This document shows, in pieces, positions 60,501-64,000 of a DNA stretch of 64,000 nucleotides; position 1 is the stretch's first letter; each line of letters starts with the position of its first letter. The DNA comes from Cheiracanthium punctorium. Lineage: Eukaryota; Arthropoda; Arachnida; Araneae; Cheiracanthiidae. The stretch lies in contig JAWZYV010019530.1 in assembly GCA_038373885.1 (NCBI GenBank), positions 457,127 through 521,126 of the forward strand. The letters are read 5' to 3'. Both the position numbers and the translations under genes were made by a program. The notes beneath the pieces were generated by a model that was not told the origin of the DNA, did no database searches, and saw nothing but the letters and a program-made list of their open reading frames with translations.

Positions 60501-61349
60501 ATCTCTAGTGTCATAGGATTCAAAAGTGAATTTCATTTTGTATTTATCTAATAATTTTTACTGATTTGGACAATTAAATATACTTACGGTTGTTTGTAAG
60601 CTGAAATTTATTTTTAAGGTCAAATTTACCTACAAAATCTGATTGAGAAATGTGTTTGTGAAATATTTATTGCCACTAGTTAATGAAGATTATAACATAC
60701 TATTTCTCAGACTTAAAACAGGAGAATTTGTTAAAATAATTTTAATATTATTGATAAAATTAATAGAAAGTTACCTAACTAAGACAAGAATCTTTCCAGA
60801 GTAATCAATTTCTTTTTATTAATGCTTGTAGTAAATGTATGATTATTAGTATAAAATCTTTTGCCAGCAAAATTAGTTTTAACTTTTCTTAATACCTTTC
60901 AAATTTGTATGCAAGAAAAAAAAACATTTTCTTCCTATAAATTGCTAGGAATGCAAAACATCGGTACACCATGCAAATCTACTGGATTTTTTCCCTGACT
61001 TCTAATTCAAAAATAAAAGTTCATTTAAGAACATTTAGCTCTTACTCTGTCAAAATGTCATATCAACATTTTTTTTTTTTTTTTGAGTTTAATGTATATT
61101 TTAAATTTTATTTCTGTTTATTAAATATATGTATATTTTTAAATTTAGGCTCTGGAAAGTCTTGCTGAATGTGTTGAGCAGCGAAAAATCCGTTACTTTT
61201 TTAGTTCTCGATATAATTTGGTGGAGAAACTTTCACAAGCACAAGCAAATATTATACGTAACAGATTGCGTATCATTATAAGAGATATTGGAAATGATAA
61301 TAATAAGTTGTGGGCTGTATTTGATTGCCGACCAACTTTTAACTTATGA
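34463..61349 (+). CDS. cGAS-like receptor (cGLR), complete seven-exon gene, 408 residues
   Basis: Joined exons encode a Mab-21/cGAS-type nucleotidyltransferase, expected to sense foreign nucleic acid and make a cyclic dinucleotide for STING. Exons are 34463-34516, 36315-36647, 40192-40386, 43890-44048, 48085-48237, 56725-56856 and 61149-61349; every junction is phase 0 with GT-AG sites. Residues 97-122 hold the GS motif (G99, S100) and PNEFD with acidic pair E112/D114, spaced exactly as in vertebrate cGAS. The third acidic residue is D218 in VIEIDLVPA. LVPK (250-253) and WR (272-273) fit the spine region, and a helical C-terminal lobe follows to 408. The vertebrate zinc thumb between HN (285-286) and C289 is absent. 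No piece of the family core seems missing, so the model is probably complete. Product and ligand are inferred. A non-catalytic Mab-21 homologue is less likely because all three acidic residues are kept. Confidence 0.9.
34517..36314 (+). other. cGLR intron 1, no other gene
   Basis: AT-rich sequence. A hAT (Charlie-like) end, TAGTGGTTCTCAACC, occurs at about 35845, with only weakly similar flanking sequence. Several short frames show nothing recognisable. Confidence 0.7.
36315..36647 (+). CDS. cGLR exon 2 (residues 19-129), catalytic GS and PNEFD motifs
   Basis: The exon runs from acceptor TTTTAG to a consensus donor GTGAGT. It encodes a basic linker, the long helix ILNEILREKVKLDENLEKEN and then the core IYFTGSYFSDLRITEPNEFD with LNLILKLP. 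This is the most diagnostic segment of the gene. Confidence 0.93.
37101..37310 (+). pseudogene. Tigger/pogo transposase C-terminal fragment
   Basis: The frame has MTDSEIIDTELT, an acidic stretch and IACNEGLTTKEKYIRFVEQQ, matching the helical C-terminal end of pogo/Tigger transposases (EQQ motif). A decayed copy of the same segment lies within 39120-39797 at about 39315-39500. No catalytic DDE region is present. Confidence 0.65.
37511..37685. mobile_element. hAT MITE, copy B (inverted relative to copy A)
   Basis: Ends are CAGGGGCATAACC and GGCTACGCCCCTG. Flanks CGTTAGGC and CATTAGGC agree at 7 of 8 bases. The interior matches copy A (24812-24987) in reverse orientation, with G- and C-runs. 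It lies in cGLR intron 2. Confidence 0.9.
39120..39797. mobile_element. pogo/Tigger-type element with TA target duplication
   Basis: Exact inverted ends CAGTAGAAGACCTAAAATCC and GGATTTTAGGTCTTCTACTG are flanked by TA on each side (39118-39119, 39798-39799). It is 678 bp and carries a broken transposase C-terminal segment (about 39315-39500). It is a deletion derivative of a Tigger-like element. Confidence 0.88.
40192..40386 (+). CDS. cGLR exon 3 (residues 130-194)
   Basis: It lies between acceptor TTTTTTAG and donor GTAAGT and has 65 codons. It encodes VKYYVPDSSGIINENG, LFEDGYLIPHKVRIWIQSIV and a helix running to NVVN. It occupies the region between the first catalytic strand and the third acidic strand, as expected for the family. 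Confidence 0.9.
42449..42567. repeat. Tandem duplication, ~61-bp period
   Basis: Two nearly identical adjacent copies run from TTCATTTTTTATTATTTTCC to GGTTAATATTATGAAAA. A third partial ATTATGAAAA follows. Confidence 0.92.
42753..43612. mobile_element. hAT-like element with TAGGGATGCACCGAATA ends
   Basis: Exact 17-bp inverted ends TAGGGATGCACCGAATA and TATTCGGTGCATCCCTA flank an 860-bp AT-rich interior with subterminal TTCGGT repeats. Flanking 8-mers agree at only 5 positions, so the target duplication is decayed or not the right unit. No transposase is seen. Confidence 0.82.
43890..44048 (+). CDS. cGLR exon 4 (residues 195-247), third catalytic acidic residue
   Basis: It has acceptor TTTTTAG, donor GTAATG and 53 codons. 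VKCSGSGPARTIILEK leads to GVIEIDLVPAI, where D218 takes the place of the third metal-binding acid. It ends VYAKVKHDLK, directly continuous with exon 5. Confidence 0.92.
44157..44688. mobile_element. hAT-like element with CAGGGTTTCT...AGAAACCCTG ends
   Basis: CAGGGTTTCTTTCTACAG and CTGTAGAAACCCTG are inverted ends. Subterminal GTCAGGGA/GTCAGGAAA motifs recur on both sides and are shared in type with the element at 51393. No clear target duplication was found. Confidence 0.7.
45899..46711. mobile_element. hAT-type element with exact 8-bp target duplication
   Basis: Ends TAGGGCCCTACAAAATATG and CATATTTTATAGGGCCCTA are inverted. TTAATGAA flanks both sides exactly (45891-45898, 46712-46719). It is 813 bp, and the interior shows no intact transposase. 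Confidence 0.9.
47511..48001. mobile_element. TIR element with AGGCTCAAAATAA ends
   Basis: AGGCTCAAAATAA and TTATTTTGAGCCT are exact 13-bp inverted ends. The interior matches about 40930-41345 in intron 3. A pogo-like end (CAGTCGAACCTCGTTAAGAC) at 47707 suggests a nested insertion. Confidence 0.65.
48085..48237 (+). CDS. cGLR exon 5 (residues 248-298)
   Basis: It has acceptor CTTCATAG, a weak donor GTTTGC and 51 codons. CFLVPK and the LWRTHYPDAESKII block match the family spine (LVPK, WR.S...E..I). The zinc-thumb insertion would lie after IIHN; here only LG separates it from CVKPVIKLLK. Confidence 0.9.
48533..48572. repeat. Perfect 17-bp hairpin, 6-nt loop
   Basis: Arms 48533-48549 and 48556-48572 (TAATTGTGTAAAAAGTA) are exact reverse complements around ATGAAA. 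Confidence 0.9.
48780..49630. repeat. Direct repeat pair flanking a short acidic minus-strand frame
   Basis: About 48780-49065 and 49348-49630 are clearly similar (GTATCTTCTGATGTATCTGA ... TTTTTACGAGACA ... CATATTCCTGCCATACTTTTG), differing by many small indels. Between them a minus-strand frame (about 49150-49390) encodes roughly 75 acidic residues including SDTSEDTDSPICIDSERYLH. Nearby TTAACCCC at 48706 would suit a piggyBac-type end, but no partner was found. Confidence 0.6.
51380..51421. repeat. Perfect 19-bp hairpin at the end of a hAT element
   Basis: Arms 51380-51398 and 51403-51421 (TTCGGTGTTACAGCAGGGT) are exact reverse complements around GTCT. The inner part overlaps the element end CAGGGTGTCTACC, which itself contains GGGT/ACCC. 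Confidence 0.93.
51393..52029. mobile_element. hAT-like element carrying a transposase fragment
   Basis: Inverted ends CAGGGTGTCTACC and GGTAGACACCCTG bound a 637-bp element with GTCCGGAAA/GTCTGGAAA subterminal repeats. A long T-run (about 51560-51592) lies inside. Flanking 8-mers match only in part, perhaps because the left edge was remodelled by the hairpin. Confidence 0.8.
51608..52003 (+). pseudogene. hAT-type transposase fragment
   Basis: The frame has ITYFVTYGLGPSFQEQLVNS followed by IRKCDYFYFSIDESL. This resembles the segment found in arthropod hAT-like transposases and their domesticated relatives, where FDESL follows YGLAPYF-type text. Only about 80 residues match. The rest of the catalytic domain and the dimerisation domain are absent. 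It lies within the TIR element 51393-52029. Confidence 0.65.
53389..55636 (-). pseudogene. Decayed element/retrocopy with ~200-bp direct terminal repeats, unrecognised product
   Basis: Blocks 53389-53606 and 55437-55636 are similar direct repeats (ACATTTATTTCACAAAAATG ... AAATGTTTGATAATAAAAAT). Between them the minus strand reads as a long acidic protein broken by stops and frameshifts. Readable parts are an N-terminal EDEYQEEGDYENYYSD stretch, VVDLVSTDFDTNYLENAIVE (54193-54474, ending KPFHCR), and CKYCGVYNCLICESELQDK (about 53940-54015 in another frame). The Cys pattern suggests a zinc-binding part. I do not recognise the family. It could be a retrocopy with a duplicated 3' region or an LTR-type element. 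Confidence 0.5.
56223..56370 (+). mobile_element. tRNA-derived SINE, related to the copy at 24449
   Basis: GGGCCTCACCATGGTTGAGT gives a box A-like head. GGTGCCGAGTTTGGG further on resembles box B. The tail ACACCCCACCTAGGCAG is similar to that at 32260-32280. It lies in intron 5, about 350 bp before exon 6. Confidence 0.6.
56725..56856 (+). CDS. cGLR exon 6 (residues 299-342)
   Basis: It has acceptor AAAACAG, donor GTAAGA and 44 codons. It encodes LLRDKENWKILASYYLKTVV and then LENSNSDYWKSDRIGERF, matching the helix with the SY.LKT pattern and the following W...R.G.RF of Mab-21 proteins. Confidence 0.92.
56857..61148 (+). other. cGLR intron 6, no other gene
   Basis: It contains the dispersed TTTG-run repeat at 58211-58400 and a related block near 58520-58680. 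A short motif shared with 52365-52400 (TCGCTTTTCGTAT) is at about 58838, and a CATACCTGCCAACTCC end-like block is at 60133. The 146-codon frame at 56963 is low-complexity and has no recognised product. Confidence 0.65.
58211..58400. repeat. Interspersed repeat with TTTG run, second copy
   Basis: ATATTATAAATGCGAAAG is followed by GTTTG repeats and a TAGGCTACTTAGAATTTT end. The order matches 27245-27460. Confidence 0.55.
61149..61349 (+). CDS. cGLR exon 7 (residues 343-408), stop codon
   Basis: Acceptor AAATTTAG and 66 codons lead to TGA at 61347. It encodes LESLAECVEQRKIRYFFSSR, YNLVEKLSQAQANIIRNRLR and a short tail ending FDCRPTFNL. The Y.F...NLVE pattern is typical of the family C-terminus. 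Confidence 0.92.
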   Translation, partial: ALESLAECVEQRKIRYFFSSRYNLVEKLSQAQANIIRNRLRIIIRDIGNDNNKLWAVFDCRPTFNL

Positions 61350-64000
61350 CTGTGTAAAATATGAATTTAGCGACTAATTTTACATGTATATGTGATAATC
61401 ATATTACTAATTCTTGTGAGATTTTGAAAATAATTGAAATGTTTTTGAACAAAATTGAAGTGAATAAAACAGTGGCGGATTGCATAATTTTTTAGGGGAG
61501 AGGCTAATTTGCCCTAAACAAGCAGCACAATAAAGAAAAGTATTGCCCTTAAGCAATATCTTTTTTGTTTCTTTGTATGTGTGTATTTGGGGGACTGAAG
61601 CTTCCTAGCCTCTATACTGCATCTTCCACTGTATATAGAGTGAGAATATCAGTATTATGTTAATTTACATATACTTATATAATTGGATTGACTGAAAATA
61701 TTGAGTATCTATTATTATTATTACTACTATTTCAGTGAACAGCTATGAATGAATTGACCAATAAAAGGGTCAAATTATCAACTAGCTATTTTTAATATTT
61801 TTGTGGTCTATTAAAAAAGAAAATGTGAAACTATTTTCATCATAAAAGTTTCGAAACAAGAATTTTATTATTGAAAATACTGTTGAGTGATACTCAAAAG
61901 CTTTGCAGTTAAAAATATTGAACAAATTTTTATGTATGTACAATTTTGCAGTATTATTGTTGTAATGAAGGCTACTGTTAATGATTATTCAATTTTTAAA
62001 ATTAGGAAAACTCAAAAATGTAAATTCCCAATTTAAGTTTCCTCTTTGGTTGTTTTATTTCATATCAGTGTGGGTAGCAGATATTGTTTACAATGGTAGG
62101 TAGGTGTCATGATTCCATCTTTCAAGCCAAGTACATGCTGAGTTGATTTTATATTATGTTAAGCCCGGTTCTGCATTAAACAATTTTAAAATATCATTCC
62201 AGTTTATATTGGCAAGATTTTAACTCATAACTATCTTGGTAATCACATTTAAAAAAATTAGGTTTCATAAATTTTAATTAGATTTGTTTGTTTGCTGATA
62301 TCTTTTGGTGATAACTGCAAAACCTTGATAAAATTAATGAGTCAAATGCGTTTAAAACTTTTAATTATTTTATTTTATGATTATGTTAAAAATTACAGAA
62401 TTTACACTATATTTAATAGTTCATTGTATTTTTAAATAATTTTAGCTAAAATGTATTGCATTTTGATAATTGAATTAGTAACATTTCAGGCTATCCCTTA
62501 ATTATTTAAAACCTATTTCTTATGTTAGTATGTTCAGATGCTAATAATAGTAAAGTTAAGAATTTTGAATGCACAGACACACATACATAGCAAAATTAAT
62601 TTAAAAAATCAGCTGAACAGTTTATTAATTTTATCCTTTATTTCTATTAATATAACACAGGTTTTTCATGAGTAAAATAGCCAATGTGGCATCACCCTCT
62701 GTCATGTCAAAAATCTAACTGTGCACTAACATACAAAATTAAATGAGAATGTGATTTTTTTTTTAGTTGCATTATATTAGTACTTATTATATTTTATTCC
62801 ATCATGTTGTTTCTGCAGTTTTTACCTATTTGATTTATTTTTGGCTGCATGTTTACATGATTTAATGAGTAGTATAATGGCATTATTTTTTGGCATGGGT
62901 GCCCATATGACTGTTTGTAGGCGGGAAAAGGGGCAACTCAGGGGTCCTGTCCCTGAAAGATACTATGTGTTAGTGTTGAGCCACTTCGATGTTATAGCGG
63001 TAGGTAAATCATTTTGGTAATATATAGCTTGGGGGGGGCAGTCCATGGTCCTCTCTACATATAGGTATGGGTGCCCATCTTTCTCACCATTGTTCTATGT
63101 GTGTTACTTATTTTCAGTTTCTTTTTCTGTTGTTTTTTACAGCTAAACACTATTTTTGAAGTCACTGTGTAATTTAATATTTGTAAATTGAGGAAAGATC
63201 TCAGTTTTTGATTTCTTCAGATTATGTACAGAAACTGGAGGAGCAGAAATTTGAAATTCAGTATTTAAAATAATTGGGTTCACTCTGATCTTCATGGTGC
63301 AATATAAACTGGCACCATTGTGTGCTGTTCTCTTTCAATTAAATTCACTGTGGGACCAAGGTACTTAATTTTTAAGATATTGATATTTCTTCTCATAGTT
63401 TCTAATAGTTTATATTCTAATGGTTTCATATAAATGGATTCATATATGGTATTCTAATGGTTTCATTCTAATAGTTTATATAAAATTATAAAGTGTTCAG
63501 AAATAAATTGAGTGTTTTAAGATTAGTGTTATAGCTTTTTCAATTTTATATGAAAAATGCTCAAAATATGTTTTGTAAAAATGGCAATGTTTGTGATTCT
63601 GTGTAATGAAAGCTTTTATAACTGGAACTTCAGAACAAGACACCTTGTTATATAACTGGTTTTCATTTTTGAGTGGCTAAAATCATTGGTTTGTTTTAAA
63701 AGCTGCTCAAAAGTCGTGTGATGTCTGTAGTTTTTTTTTTGTGTGTGTGTGTTTGTGTGAAGGAACAGTTTTTTTAGCAAATATTGTAAAATCTTGCCTC
63801 TGGTGCTTGCTTTATTTACTTACATCACTGCCAGGCAAAAAACGTAATGAATTTTTACTGATAACTATAAAATTCCAACTACCAGAATGTGCTCGCTTTT
63901 CAATGTGGTGAGCTTTGTAAGTGCACTTAAAAAAACGAAAGTCACTATCATATAAATTTACGTGTCCCAAGTACAATAACCAACCTTTCTGATGGTAAAT
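61350..64000. other. cGLR 3' UTR then intergenic, no further gene
   Basis: After the poly(A) signals the sequence is AT-rich with no supported exon. CAGTGGCGGATTGC at about 61470 looks like a single hAT end. 62897-63080 carries CATGGGTGCCCATA and ATGGGTGCCCAT, like the element at 30572. A GT run is at about 63741-63757. Confidence 0.6.
61463..61468 (+). terminator. Candidate poly(A) signal of the cGLR gene
   Basis: AATAAA lies 114 bp after the stop codon; a second one is at 61529. Either would give a short 3' UTR. Confidence 0.6.

Noticed and set aside
1..64000. CRISPR array, prokaryotic operon or integrated viral genome
   Set aside because: No regularly spaced identical repeats, no compact same-strand gene series and no viral replication or capsid genes beyond the Ty3/Gypsy retrotransposon were seen.

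Overview
This is a metazoan nuclear window: AT-rich, intron-dominated and dense in decayed transposons. Intron architecture, hAT, pogo/Tigger and Ty3/Gypsy elements, tRNA-derived SINEs and the two recognisable genes point to an arthropod. A chelicerate such as a spider is my guess, not proven. No bacterial operon, rRNA, CRISPR or viral genome was seen.

Layout. Positions 1-5545 are non-coding, probably the last intron of a plus-strand gene. That gene's last coding exon is 5546-5752. It encodes the tail of a plasma-membrane calcium ATPase (PMCA), starting inside the calmodulin-binding helix and ending in a PDZ-ligand-like ETPV. A long homopolymer-rich 3' UTR follows, to about 9.6 kb or beyond. 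Positions 10.2-34.3 kb hold no gene I can support. They contain a truncated Ty3/Gypsy retrotransposon on the minus strand (about 17.5-21.5 kb), two further LTR copies (24.75-26.25 and 28.95-29.69 kb), several hAT-type non-autonomous elements (some with exact 8-bp target duplications) and tRNA-derived SINEs.

The main gene is split over 34463-61349 on the plus strand. Seven coding exons, all joined in phase 0, give a 408-residue cGAS-like receptor (cGLR; Mab-21/nucleotidyltransferase fold). The GS motif, the PNEFD segment with two catalytic acidic residues, and the third acidic residue (D218) are all present. The vertebrate zinc thumb is missing, as in insect cGLRs. Exon 1 encodes only 18 residues and begins with an N-myristoylation-like signal. 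The gene was recovered by reading splice sites, since no single exon is long enough to stand out.

From established knowledge, cGLRs sense foreign nucleic acid (double-stranded RNA for characterised fly members) and make a cyclic dinucleotide that activates STING. PMCA exports calcium. Nothing here links the two genes beyond adjacency. Other notable signals are a conserved promoter block in the LTRs (18-bp palindrome, CRE-like site, heat-shock-element-like site, TATA box) and several perfect 17-19 bp hairpins. One of these is absent from sister LTR copies, which suggests template-switch mutation.
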